From Rhypophila decipiens (Eukaryota; Ascomycota; Sordariomycetes; Sordariales; Naviculisporaceae): a stretch of DNA of 64,000 nt. The notes below the pieces were generated by a model. It was not told where the DNA came from. It saw nothing but the letters and a program-made list of their open reading frames with translations, and did not search any database. This document shows, piece by piece, positions 11,177 through 22,847 of the stretch. The DNA is taken from NCBI GenBank assembly GCA_033297075.1, contig MU858081.1, positions 1 to 64,000 of the forward strand, read 5' to 3'. A program made the position numbers and the translations under genes. Numbering within the stretch: the stretch's first letter is position 1; each line of letters begins with the position of its first letter.

Positions 11177-12026
11177 GGCGAGCGAATACCTCCTCCAGCT
11201 GTTAAGTCCGAGCAAAAATGAGATAACGACACGACGGGAAAGGGGTGTAGAAGTCGTCCTGCTCAAGGACTTTAACAAGCGCCCGCTTGAACTTCGATAA
11301 GACCTGACTGTCGTTTGTCGGCTCCAGTGTTGCGGTGATTTGGATGGAGTAGTAAAGGGATATATATATCAGTGTCTATATTCGGTATCTGACGTCGATT
11401 CAATGCAACGAGGGGCTATGCCAAAGGGAGTTAGGTCGGCTGCTGATCTCAAACTCCGGCAGCCTTGGAAATCAAATGTGAGCAGTATGAGCTTCGGACC
11501 TGAAGCTCAACCTGCCGGCAACCCAATGGGCAATGGCAAGATCCCTTTTGAGCACAGTCAACAACAAAAACATCGTCCTGATCCATCACCGCTTATCATG
11601 GCCAAAATTGGCAGTGTAACAAGGTATTGATTGCCTTGAATTTATGAGGATTTAAACAAAAACCTGTTCATACATTTTCCGTGATCCATCGGGATGGCCT
11701 GTCTATAAACCCAGAACCCAAACTTCTTTATTTGAGTTGTAGATAACAAAAGCCCCAAATAAGAATCGCCCCCGATGCATTCCCCCGGCGTGCACCCGAA
11801 CTCGCTGTTCGACACGGTTGACTCGGTTCTCCAATACTTTATCAGTCTCCGAGGGAACGATATGATATCGCAACACTCCAAACGCCGCTTCCCCTGCCCG
11901 CCCCGATCTAAATGTATGTAAAGGCAGAAATATTTTGGTTTATACAACAAGCCCGCGAGGAGCTCATCCGACCCCGCAGCACTAAATCATCCATGCAGGT
12001 GGTGAGTGGTATTCGGCGAAATTTCG
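11177..12026. other. Intergenic region, no gene seen
   Basis: 5' region of the dehydrogenase gene and 3' region of the zinc-cluster regulator. A few short frames occur on both strands, none convincing. Confidence 0.5.
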
Positions 12027-15000
12027 TCATGCCTTGCCAACGCAAGATTCTGAGTTGGCTCCAGGGCGAACAAAGGCACGATAAGCAAGGTTGGAAAACT
12101 GACGGACTACATTTGTCGTCGCTTCAGTCGATGCCTCACTCCGTATGAACCTCGTTGCCACGACGAGCTTGCTGCGAGGATCAGACTCATCGATATGTGA
12201 GGTTATCGTCTGCTCATTCACAGTGGCATCCCAGCGCCTAGTATATTCCCGCAAGACCGCAATGCTGTAAAGAACGTCGCGGTTCTCCCGACCGTCAAGG
12301 AGGGACCGCATCTGGAACAGGCATTTCTCGCGGGCGGAAGAATCGTCCACGGACTTGGACGAGTGTGATTTCAGAAGAAACTGAGCAAGGTGATACCAAA
12401 ACCCAAACTCATTTGCCCTGGATGAAATTCCACCCGGGCCACTCCCACCACCACCGGCAATTCCCTGGCCCGGTGACCATAATGGGTTCTTGTCCAGCAC
12501 ATCTCCTGACAAAAGAGCCTCAAAGACATGCAGGCGATTCCTCGCTTCTAGCAAGTCATCCTCAGCAGGGGCGGCTGAGCGGGGAGAGCCGTCGGGGGTA
12601 GTCGCGGAGAAAGGAAGGCGGGCAAGTGCCCAAACAACATGCGTCTCCAGGTGGCCTGACTGAACCATGTCCGCCGGATCAGTACTCTTGATGTCGACGA
12701 TATTCTGCAAAAATGAAAAGAATAGGTCGATAAGAGCCTTGTTCTCGTGGAGAAGACTCAACGAGTTCAAGCTCGGCAATTGGGATGGTTCTTTCCTGAG
12801 GTTATACCACTCGGTCTCGAAGAATAGCTTCAGACCTGGGACATAGATCTCGTAATACAGCCTGGTAATCTCGTCGATGACAGTCCCGGAGGGGACTGTG
12901 CTCGGGGTGGGGGGTGCCGGGCCCCCCAGGGCTATCAGGTCATCGACCTTCATCTTCTTTGCTGGACAACTTTGATAAGTCAATTTGGTCTCCCTGGGCC
13001 GAGGAATCATCAGTGGGGGGATAAGAAAGGAAGGGGTGCCACCTCTGAGTTGTTGGCCCTGCCCACCGACACCCTTTTCTAGCGGTTCGCTTTTGATGTT
13101 GGAGTACTGAGGAGAAGGCGTGCCCCTACTGCTCGACGTATCCGCACCTTGGAGTGCAGGATCGATAGCCGTTGAATAATCAAAGCTGGGTTCCGTTTTG
13201 GCACTTTGAGGGGTAGATGCTATCGACGAGTCAAAGGCGACGTTGGACGGAAGCGATGCCGAATAGGAACTTGGGACTGCAGGTGGCTGGTACGAAGGAT
13301 GATGGGCGACAGAAGACGGGATGGTCGGAGTTGGAGTCGATGATACAATAGTCTGTGAGACCGAAGACTGTTGCTGATTGCTGTTTGGGGCTGGTTGGAT
13401 AGCAGCGGGGCCTTGCTGTTGCTTGAAGATGGGATCGTAACCCAAGCACTCGCGCTTCGACTTTTTGCAGTTGTTACATGTGGGATGTGTTTCGTCACAC
13501 TGTAGAAGCACAAGATTGCATATTCGGTTAGTCCAAGTCTGCGCCAAACTGAAAACAAAAAGTTGGCCCTTTTGGATCTTGTTATTGTTTTGAGAGGCCG
13601 GGATGAAATTGGGAGGGAACGGTTGAGGGGCTCCGTATTTTCCTCGGTGCAGTTGTGTTTGTTGGTTGCGGCGGGAAGGAATGGGAGGGATTAGGTGTGA
13701 GCGGTACGGAAGCGGAGAGTGGGAAGAGCCGGAGGGCGGGGGGCGGGGGAGCGGGGGAGCGGCGCGGAGGTTCCGGGTGCCTGAGCCCACTGCATGGCAT
13801 TGGGTTCAACATCCTGTGACATGGGCGGACAACTTGCATACAGGCCTGGAACCTAACCAAGCACCCAGCTGATGACGACTGTCTGGCTCTAAGCAGCTTG
13901 AGCTTGCTCGCTTCGGTGTAGCTAGCTCTGAGTCAAGCGATTAAAACTACCGGTACCAGGCGAGCAACTGCAAGTAAAAAGCATGAAATCAACCAAGCGG
14001 CTTACAACTGGAGTATTGTAACCACACCTTGTCGTTTTCATTCGTCTTTTCTCCGTGCACATTTTCTCACCCTCATCCCGCTCCTTCTCCATCCCCAACC
14101 AACAGCTCGGCTTTGCACTTCCCAATGCAATCCTCGCCTAGCACATGGCAGGGACACTGGGCTCAGATAAAACGAGAGATTGGCAACATACCTTTATTCT
14201 ACGTTTTCGACAAGTCAAGCACCCTGTTTTTGTTCGCCGCTTAATCTCCTATCGAACCAGCAAGAATAACAAAATGTACGTCAGCATGGGCTCCTGCTAA
14301 CAAGTCATATAGACTTTGTCTTGACGGAAAGTACCTTTTTATGTCTGCCTCCACTCAAGGCAATACGTGGGTCTGGCGGCAAGCCTGGCGCAATGGCAAA
14401 ACGCATCCCTCCTGTCGGGTCTGCATGCATACCGTATGGATGTGCGGCAACATTGTAGTACCCCATCGCATGGCCTGGAGCCAGAGATGCGCCCATGTGC
14501 GAAGCTAGGGGTATTGGGTGTTGATGTTGATGCGGGTGTGGTTGGTGGTGCTGTGAAAGCTGCTGGTGCGACTGCACATGGTCCAGTGTTCGCATACTGG
14601 GCAGCGACGTCGGGTTCGGCCGATAAGGATCAGGAGGTGGGACGGCTTGCGGAGGATAGGCATACTGGGCGGCCGAGGGCATGCCGGCGGTCTGGTAGGA
14701 TGTGGACATTGGATAGTTCACCGGCTGGCGAGGGGGGCCGGGAGGTGGCTGATGATTTGACATGAGCGGCGAGGTGGGTAATAGCCCGTCGCCGTTGTAC
14801 CTCGTCCCGTTCTGGCCGTTTTCGATGCGGCCGTTGACCGGCGGGCCGGCAGCGCTGGTCGTAGTAAAGGCTGGCTGGTCTCTACAAGATGTGTACGCCG
14901 TTGAACCACCATTCGTGCTTGTAGGAGCAGTAGTAGTAGGGTCCTCTTCACTGCTCGTGTGAGGAACGTGTCCAGGACCGCGACTGATGGAATGTGTGTG

Positions 15001-15237
15001 ATTGTCCTCAGCAGCAGTGCTTGTGTCGCTAGGGTCGCGTTGTGCAGCGTGTGATGGTAGATGCGGTGGAGGCGTCGGCGCTCGGGTCGAGGGCTGCTGT
15101 GATTGCTCAGGAAGGGGATGTTTCTGCTGCTGGTGCTGTTGTCGTTGCTCTTGGACCAGCAAAGGGAGTGTCTTGACGAGACTGGGAGCCTCTGGATGAG
15201 GTCGAGACGGGGACGACGACGTGGAGGGTTGAGCCAT
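12027..15237 (-). CDS. Zn(II)2Cys6 transcription factor with Gln/Pro-rich N-terminus
   Basis: Nuclear DNA-binding regulator. Minus-strand exons are 15237-14335, 14248-14192 and 13499-12027, with introns of 86 and 692 bp, giving up to 810 residues. The first 301 residues are rich in Gln, His, Pro and Ser and end in ALSGGRHKK. A 19-residue exon supplies EIKRRTKTGCLTCRKRRIK, and exon 3 opens with CDETHPTCNNCKKSKRECLG. Together they make a perfect CX2CX6CX6CX2CX6C cluster. A further 81 bp stretch (13042-12962, GTGGCA...CCAG) may be an in-frame intron; removing it gives 783 residues and joins QQLR to AKKMKVDD. The helical C-terminal half resembles the fungal transcription factor middle domain. I recall similar proteins in Aspergillus described as C6 regulators of development, but cannot confirm that here. 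Confidence 0.85.
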
Positions 15238-16765
15238 TGGGAATTTAATTAGATTTTTAGCGGGTCAAGACCTGGATTCCTGACGACCCAAAAAAAAGTG
15301 CAAGGGGAGGACGCGACCCTGGGCCGGGTTTCCTGCGCCGGTTGACCTTCTGGCTTGGTGCTGCCCGGTGTGGCTGTTCTCAGAGATTCATTGATATATT
15401 GGGTCGGCCTGTCCAAGGTGCAATGCGCGCTTCTTAGCAAATGCAGGCGATACGACGGTATGGATCGACTCTGTTTCCAAATGTACGTGCGCCTGGATCA
15501 AGGTACCGCATACAAACTCGGGCCAGCAAACCTGCCCCAGGCACACGCAACCGCTGGCATTTTGCCAGGTACCCTGGACCTCTTGGCCCCTTCCCTTCTC
15601 CCTACATCACCACCTCCCTAAGAGATTGTAGCGGGCGTTGCGTACCCAGCTTGGTAGGTACTTCGTCCAACGTCTGGACCCGCTGTTCTTTCCACATCCA
15701 TCTCTCTAACGAGGCTCCGATGCAGGTATCCTTCTCCTTGACTGGATAATTATAAAAAAAGAGCTTGGTGCAGGAAATTCCCTTCCACCGCTCCAGAGGT
15801 GTGGGATGAACGTGTTGCCGACATCCTGTCCCGTATCCAAGGTCAACTTTTCCCTCTGGCTCAGCTCATAGATTCAAGACGCAATTTTCTATATTCCTAC
15901 CTCACTCAATTCCATTTCGAGGCTTCGTGTTTTGACCGCATCTCTCTCCTATGGGCTAGTATGGAAGCTCTGTAACGAGTTGTATATACCGAGAACATAT
16001 GTCACGGATACCTACACCTAAACGCGCCACGATGGGTACCGATCACAGTTCCCCTAACGGTGTTCAGGGCTAAACAGCCTGTTCCGCTTCCCCCCTGGAC
16101 AGGGTAAGTCAACCCTGGGTGTGGATAGGCGATGTGGATCTTAATACCTGGGTGGGAGGGCGCGGCAGAGGCATGAAATCAGCATCTTTCTCCGTAATGA
16201 AGCCTATCCGTGCTATGTAAATGCACACACAAATGCGCACACACAGACCTTGGGACTCTTTGTATACGGGAAATAGGCGAGCGCTGCGATATTCACGCCC
16301 AAGCCGCGTTTTGGCCCCGAGAGGGTGTTGATCGACCTGATCCAAGGTCGCCAATCTTTGCAGTGTCATTTCAGGTCCAATGTGGCTCTGGAGCCGACAC
16401 GGACAGAAGCGAGCAGATTTGGAGCTAGTGGTTTAAGGAGTGGCTTGATGGTGGATCGAGAGTGGATCAATGGAACGGGTGGGTCAACATCCCTGACTGC
16501 AGTGAATGGTGCCGGAACCAGAAACTGCCCAAAAGCCGTTGCTACCTGCCAAGTTTATTAGTCAGAATGCACCCAGGGCATGACTGCCAACCAAAAACCA
16601 CGCAAGATTGAGTTTGGCTTCACAAAAACGATGGTCTAATGGTAATTAGAGTTGCACAGTTCTAGAATCATCAGATGGAGAATAATGGCTACACTATCCA
16701 AGTGGTGTCAAAAACTCTGTATAGTAGTGCTCTTGTATTCACAGATTGGGCAGGCGCTGTTAGGC

Positions 16766-16781
16766 GAGTTCGATCCGTCTT
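16766..16781 (+). repeat. 16-bp dispersed repeat, copy 1
   Basis: GAGTTCGATCCGTCTT, identical to the word at 20741-20756. The core resembles a tRNA B box, but no tRNA cloverleaf can be drawn around it. Confidence 0.4.
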
Positions 16782-19700
16782 TCACCTGCCAGCTGCTCGG
16801 CCCGCCAAGTTTCACCCCTACTCACCCTACAGTAGATCCTGATGTCCATTGTGAGAGCGGCCAAATACTCCAGAAATGACAAGTAGCCCGCTACCAGCCT
16901 TCTAGTGCGCACTACACTCTCTGCTCAACGGTCGGGGCCAAGATTGGGGCCTTGCCATTCCGATTAGCGAGCAGCAAATCTCTGCCCTAGGAATGAAAAC
17001 TCTATCCAGACTTGAGATCTTTGCTACTGTGCCCCGGAGTGCACTTTTGATCCAGAACTTTGCTCTTTCTCTGGTCACTGAGCCCTCAGTTTCCCGCACG
17101 GAGTGTTTGAAGAGATTTGCTTCCAACCGCGCAAGCTATTTCACGGTGGGAACATAACCTACCAGTAGCTCCTAGCATCGTCAGAGGCCCGTGTCACTGT
17201 GTCTCTGATTGACTGTACATGTGTTTACAGGCATTTTCAGTTCTACAAACAGGTGTAAACAGGCTTCGTCGTTTCTATTTTTCTTCTAACGCGAACCAGT
17301 TCCCAAACCCCTGGGCATGTGCAGTATCTCTCAGCATGTTATTGGTGACATGTTCTGCCTCACTATGGATGAATCGAGCAGGCGCAAGAGTTCGCTCGGA
17401 CGCACGAGGGCAGAAGGATCTCGAGTGAGTGATCTACACCTCCATGGTGACATGGCCTACACCGAGTTAAAATAAAACAAATCTCAAGAAGGAAGGCGCT
17501 AATGTGACCTTAGACCTAGTACGGGGTAGATAATCACGCAGTACCGGCCCAGTTTTGCTTGCCTTTTCTACCTGACCGATTTACACGTGCGAGTCGGTGA
17601 CTTGCCCTGCACAATGGCCTGGAGCAAGTACCGTGGGCCCTACATCTTACACGGTATAGGGAAGAGAGACTTATCAAGCAGGTGTGTACCTAGGTCTGTC
17701 ATCCCTCCCCCAAAAAGGTAGCCTGGACATCTTGCCGGTTCTCCTACCGGCGCTTCTTGCCTTGTTGAACGACGCCCTCGGACATATCTCCGACAGGGCT
17801 GTCTGATGAACGCACGAGGCAATTCGGCTATCATAAACCAAGTGTGGTACGTACTGCAGGCACATTTTACCCCTTTGCTTCCTTTCACCCCGAAGCGCGG
17901 ATGAAGATCTGCACCGGTCGAGCTAAATTCGACTACACACATGGTGAAATTCTCCTGGTCGATATGGAGCCAGATGAGGTCTTGTCCGTGTGGTGGCCGT
18001 TGCCGCCATGTCTTGCTCGTACTACGTCGCCTGCTCATAACCATGTCGGCTGTCGATGATGACGATATATGGAAGGCTGGACCAAGAAGGCTCACAAGAG
18101 CCACGTCGAAAGCCTAGAGAGGGCACGTCGACAAGATCCAGTCTTGATAATACGGGTGCGAGTGCGTGCTGCAAGACGGCAAGGACTTTCTCCACCTCCT
18201 CCCATCTCCCTTTTATCCCAGATGAAACAAGTTCATGTGCAGTATCGCTTCTGTCCGGCAGAAACGTCTTGATCCGCTCTAGCTGCTGCAGCATGCAAAT
18301 GTCCACATGTGTACGCGGTGTGTGGACGTGCAAAGCAACTGTCCCCAAGTTCTCGGAGGATTACCACGACTCCCCTTGTGTTCAGTTATGCCATGCGCGC
18401 ATCAATTTTCCAACTTACCGCCGATGTCAGTCCGAACTAGTGCTACCGGTTTTCAAGCGAGTAAGCGAGCGCGGCTAGAGGGTACACCATACAAGCCGCG
18501 GCGGACCGGATACTGTAGCTTGAATGAGTATATACCTCTGGATATCAGGCATCACGGCATGGAGAATATGACCGCAGGGAAGACGAAAACAAACCTATCA
18601 GATATAGACCATGGAGAGATAAAGGATAAGGGGCCGAGGGTTAGCTGTGCCTCACTTTCACATGACCCAAAACGATCCCCGTCGAATGTATCCGCGCTCC
18701 GAACGCTGGATATATCATATGACAAGCCTTCAAGCTGCTGTCAGGAAGGCTGCCGTAGGCATTTACAAATGTACACCAGCAATGGGGAGCAAACCAAGGT
18801 ATCCGTAGAATTATCCGCCCCTGGGCCGCCTCCACACTCGCCTAGAAGAAGGCCGCATCTGGGGTGGCTGTTTATCCCTCCACACTTCTGGGGCCGGTGC
18901 ATGTGTTGCTATACGGTGGGTGTCATTATCTCATGCTCTTCCGATTTTCAACACGACTTTCTGATAATAACACCACACCGGTGAGAGGGGGAGGAAGGGA
19001 GAAGAACGACGCTGGGCGACCAAACCGAAGACAGAACACATCCTGGGATTGTGTTTGGCTACCGTCTCTCTTTCCTCATCCCGCCCCATCTCGTTTCCCG
19101 GCGGATGGGAGGCGCCATTACGGGTCTTAGATTCCGGGTAGTAGTCGTTGTCTTGGTCGTCGTTTTGTCGTCGTTCTTTGGAGGTTTGTACCATGGGAAT
19201 ATAAAGTGGTTCCGTCAGGGGTAGTCAAATTTGCTGGGTTTTTGGCTGATGTCAAAACGTGGCATATTAGGCTCTTTCGGCCTCAGTCTCCTGGTGATGG
19301 CACTGCACTCTATGCTGTACAATGCTTGCCTGCCGCGCCATTCCCCGAGTCCCCTGGGATGGTAGGGCCGGTAAGTAGCGTGCCTCGACGGGAAGTCCTG
19401 ATATCAGGACAGACGGAACGAAAGATGGCAACAAGCAGGAAAACATGGCCATGGCATTGTGGTCCAGATTTGCCCGGGCCCACCAAAACACGTCAAAACT
19501 TTCTGATTTCTGTCTTTTGCATATGCAGCTGAGAGTATTGATTGCTGCAGGGAAGATCATGGATTGCTGTCAAAATGCTCACCAGTTGTCACCATGTCGG
19601 GCCATTGCGGCGGCCTCGTCCCTCCTTTTCTCATCGACTCCCGTAGCTAGTGCCGGATATCAAGAGCTATTCTTCCTGCGCCATGCTTCTATCTGGAGCG

Positions 19701-19973
19701 TAGCCATCGGGTCCAGCGGGACTTGTTTTTCTTGCAAACGGTAGCGTGTGTCCGCTTTCTGGCTATCTCTCCATGTATATCCGTGTTGACATGTCTGGCG
19801 GAACATTAGATCTCATCGATCCGGCTCGGCGGGCCGACGAGTCCAGCAGATCTGTCCATTGCCCCGATTGGTCTGACAGACCAATCCGCTCGGGGGATGA
19901 TGGGCAACGGTTGCATTGCCCATCCACATTTTTATCACTGCACAGGCTAACATGTTATGGATTGGGCTATCTC

Positions 19974-20060
19974 AAAAAAAAAAAAGACAGGCCTCATTGG
20001 GGTTGATTCGAACTTACGATTTTAGTCTATTATTCGATATACTCGTCAGGGCTAGAAGTG
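19974..20060 (-). other. Possible Pol III-type remnant: B-box-like word plus T run
   Basis: On the minus strand, AGTTCGAATCAA (about 20014-20003) resembles the tRNA B box GGTTCGANTCC. It is followed about 20 bases later by a run of 12 T (19985-19974), the form of a Pol III terminator. The sequence just before it, with GACTAAAATC, looks vaguely like an anticodon arm. The T stem does not pair well, so this is at best a degraded tRNA or SINE-like fragment. Confidence 0.2.
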
Positions 20061-20740
20061 GCCGTTCGAAGGCGTGTATCTTTGAGAGCAGATGGGATAT
20101 GGATCGCGGGCTGAAACACGTTAACTCTGCGGATCTGAGTACGTAGTATACAGGATGGTCGACTGTCATTGTCATTATCAGCTTCAGGTCCATTTCAAGG
20201 TGTACCGCGTGCCAAGCGTACTCCGTACGGGCCCTCTGTTCCTCCTTTTCTTTCGGCCAGCCACCCGAGAGCTGCCGAAGCAGAGTCGAGCCCCGATCGC
20301 CACCCAATGTTTAAGTAGAATCCTCAGAGCAGTACTATTCGTGGCAGTGTAGACTCCAACTGCTTAGTCCTGTGTTAGGACAAGCTACACCCGGGGGACA
20401 AGCCCGCGATCTGGAGCACTTGGCATCAGCAGTTGGTCGCTGTGCAGTACAGAGATACAGGCCACAGAGATGTCATGAGCACGAACAGGAGAAGTACTCG
20501 GGGTTCCCAGTCAACTGGTCGAAAAAAGGGGTGTGAAAATACCGAACAACACCTTCTCATAACCCAACATAGGCCTTGGAAATAATTTTTATATGCAATG
20601 GAAATTAGCTTCTCAAGCCCTCTAGGCTTCTCTTGAATAAGTATTTATAGTCCCTTTAACGCGTTCAGGAGATTAAATATATGTGGGCTCGCCAGTATGG
20701 ACTGCTATGATGCTATGATGCGAAGTCAGTGAGTGGCATG

Positions 20741-20756
20741 GAGTTCGATCCGTCTT
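20741..20756 (+). repeat. 16-bp dispersed repeat, copy 2
   Basis: Exact second copy of the word at 16766-16781, in the same orientation about 4 kb away. It follows a short TGCTATGATGCTATGATG tandem at about 20704. Confidence 0.4.
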
Positions 20757-21282
20757 GTCGCTCGGCTTCAATTCGTAGCGCTGCCGTTCTACTCTTCAGT
20801 TCGATGTGTTCTCACTCCGTACTTGCCTCAGAAAAGGGCTCCACGAGGCTCTGGCTAGGGAGAGGACCACCGTTCACATGACGCCATTCGAATTTCAAGC
20901 TGTTGTGCACTGACCAATGAGCATGCAAACCGACAACGTCCCTGCTGCACAGCGGAATATTCCATATGCAACTTTGAACCTACGTTAACCCATATTCTTT
21001 GTGCGGGCAGCAGATGCGTTTATCTTGGATTGCATGGTCATCGCTACAGAACCAGAACGGCCGTAACAGACATTGGGCGTGAATAACGGCGGCTTACGAC
21101 AAACCTTCAACAAACTCTCCTATAATTCATCCAAAGAACCTCGGATCAAGGGCGACTGTTTCGCCCCCGGAACACTGGCGGGGGCATTCTGGTCCGCGAC
21201 AGCCGCTCCATCCGGAGTGGCAGCATCTGGGCGAGTTGAGGGCCACAAACCGCAGAGCGCTTCATCTCCATCGAACGACACA

Positions 21283-21950
21283 ATGGCAAACCCGCCATCC
21301 TCACCCGAATTGTCACCGAAGTTCTGTTTCTCAACAGCTGCGCTTCGAGGTCCGTTTGAACTGTCCAGACTCCACCCCTGTCTCTGTGTAGCTACGGCCG
21401 CTGATTTTTTGGCGCAGATTTCCTTAGGGTATCCCGCAGCTCGGTCGATGATACTATAACGCAACATCTCAATGCGCTGGTGGTACCGTCTCGGGTAGGG
21501 TTTGACCCGTCTTCAACGTCGCTCAGAGGCGCAAGGCCGCCCTCACGTCAAATAGACTCGACATCGTGCCAGAGTTTTCAAGACAAGGTGCTTTTCCCGG
21601 CATGGCAAACGCGCTCCCACGTTTTAAGTTACTGCGCGCTGGTCGCCACAAGCCCTGACCCGGATGATCCGGAAGCCGCGATTCGGGAATCCGAGAATGA
21701 AAAGAACCGGGAGAGGGTGGTTGACGAACGGCTCGATCCTTACTCGGCGCGATACTTCCCTAGAGAACCGCGAACTGAACAGCTCGCTTCTGCCATCAGG
21801 ATGGAACAAGGAATAGAGAATATAGTTCGGAGACGAACATGGGATATCGTCAAGGGACGTTGCGGAGAGTCGGCGGTCACATGGGAGGAGGCTCTTGCGG
21901 ACTGGCGAAAAAAGCAAGAAGTGCGGCAAAAATCTGCAGTCTCGAAATGA
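21283..21950 (+). CDS. MIX23: Mix23 / caffeine-induced death protein 2 (Cid2) family protein
   Basis: Small cysteine-containing protein; the yeast member Mix23 lies in the mitochondrial intermembrane space and supports protein import. Exons 21283-21349 and 21418-21950 flank a 68 bp intron with an unusual GTCCGT donor and GCGCAG acceptor, giving 199 residues. The acceptor was chosen because it alone restores ALRDFLRVSRSSVDD followed by TITQHLNALV, which fits my recollection of the family. Further landmarks are CQSFQDKVLFPAWQTRSHVL, SPDPDDPEA and VVDERLDPYSARYFPRE. The cysteines at SCQSF and SYCAL are the likely disulphide-forming pair. No presequence is visible, in keeping with Mia40-type import. 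The family call is firm; the function is by homology. Confidence 0.85.
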
Positions 21951-22847
21951 TCAATCTTTCATGAGCCTTCTGGAAGCATGTGATAGAGAAGTTGGCGGAG
22001 GATGGGGTTTGGAGGAAGAGGGACAAGAGATAAAAGCCCAGTCTTGATTTCATTATGTTAGACACCGAAGTCGGACAATTATTGATCAATCTGTAATCTG
22101 TAATATAGTTAGCTGTGACGATAGCGATAAAAGCGGCAGCCACAACCCATGTGCTGTATTTAAACATGCCTCGATTCGCATTGCAAAACCATGAGATCTG
22201 GGATACCAGGAACATAAGGCTCCCTCTCTCGCATTTTGATTTATATACGGAATACGGATAGCTGTGAGGGGTTGACGCAAGAGCGCGGGGCCCGCTTCCG
22301 TCCTCGCTGCACCTGCCGGGGGTGTAGCCGCCAAAAGAGCCGCAGCCGCACAAGTGCACCACTCACGATTACGGACCTCGAATTGCTAAAACGACTGCCA
22401 AAGTCGTGCCTGATCTGCTGGTGAGCTGGTCGAGTTTTCGAATTGCTGCTCAATGTGGCCTCGGAATTGAGTCAACGTCCCATTCGATCTCCTCCATACC
22501 TGTGCTTTCAGCAAAGACCAGGGTCAACCATATTTATCGGAGCAAATTGCGACGTACAGTGGAAAACAGCCCACCATTCTGCAACTGAGCGAAGGTACAA
22601 TGCTGCATCCCACGTCCTCCATCAACAACAGCTTGATCTGTTCGTAACTAACAGAACACCCACACACCAGTGGCGCTATAGACGACAACAAGAAAGTACG
22701 AGCACACAACCTTGCTCTGATACAAAAGGACGCCATCGCTCTAGACAAACGAATTTGTTTCGCCCGCGCGCGCCCCCTCACAAACCTCCCGTCCGCCCAC
22801 CCTCCGCCACTTTTCGTCACGGCGCTGCGCGCGCTGCTCGATCCTCG
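21951..22847. other. Intergenic region / 5' leader of NAA15
   Basis: The NAA15 reading frame stays open upstream to about 22443 but contains no ATG before 22848, so it is treated as leader. A minus-strand open frame (21877-22362) lacks an ATG and any domain and was not accepted. Confidence 0.5.

Larger units (their letters stand above)
15238..21282. other. Long gene-poor region upstream of the C6 regulator
   Basis: About 6 kb with no gene I can support. Open frames are short or lack any family feature; the longest, 18307-18984 (225 codons, +) and 17640-18104 (154 codons, -), show no domain. Composition is normal, not RIP-like. It contains two exact copies of a 16-bp word (16766-16781 and 20741-20756), a 12-base A run at 19974-19985 and scattered ACTCCGTA words. 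It may be the long regulatory or leader region of the minus-strand regulator, or may hide non-coding transcripts. Confidence 0.4.

Noticed and set aside
16613..16690. tRNA-like look of the sequence around GATGGTCTAATGGT
   Set aside because: No matching B box, T stem or acceptor pairing could be found.
17640..18104. Minus-strand frame of 154 codons
   Set aside because: No recognisable motif; consistent with chance in a 6 kb stretch.
18307..18984. Plus-strand frame of 225 codons in the gene-poor region
   Set aside because: No domain, mixed composition, no supporting splice structure or codon bias.
21877..22362. Minus-strand frame with a hydrophobic stretch near the Mix23 3' end
   Set aside because: Begins with a non-ATG codon, no splice sites give a sensible protein, no family match.
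22443..22847. In-frame upstream extension of NAA15
   Set aside because: No ATG in frame before 22848, and the translated leader is unlike Naa15; 22848 begins the conserved N-terminus.
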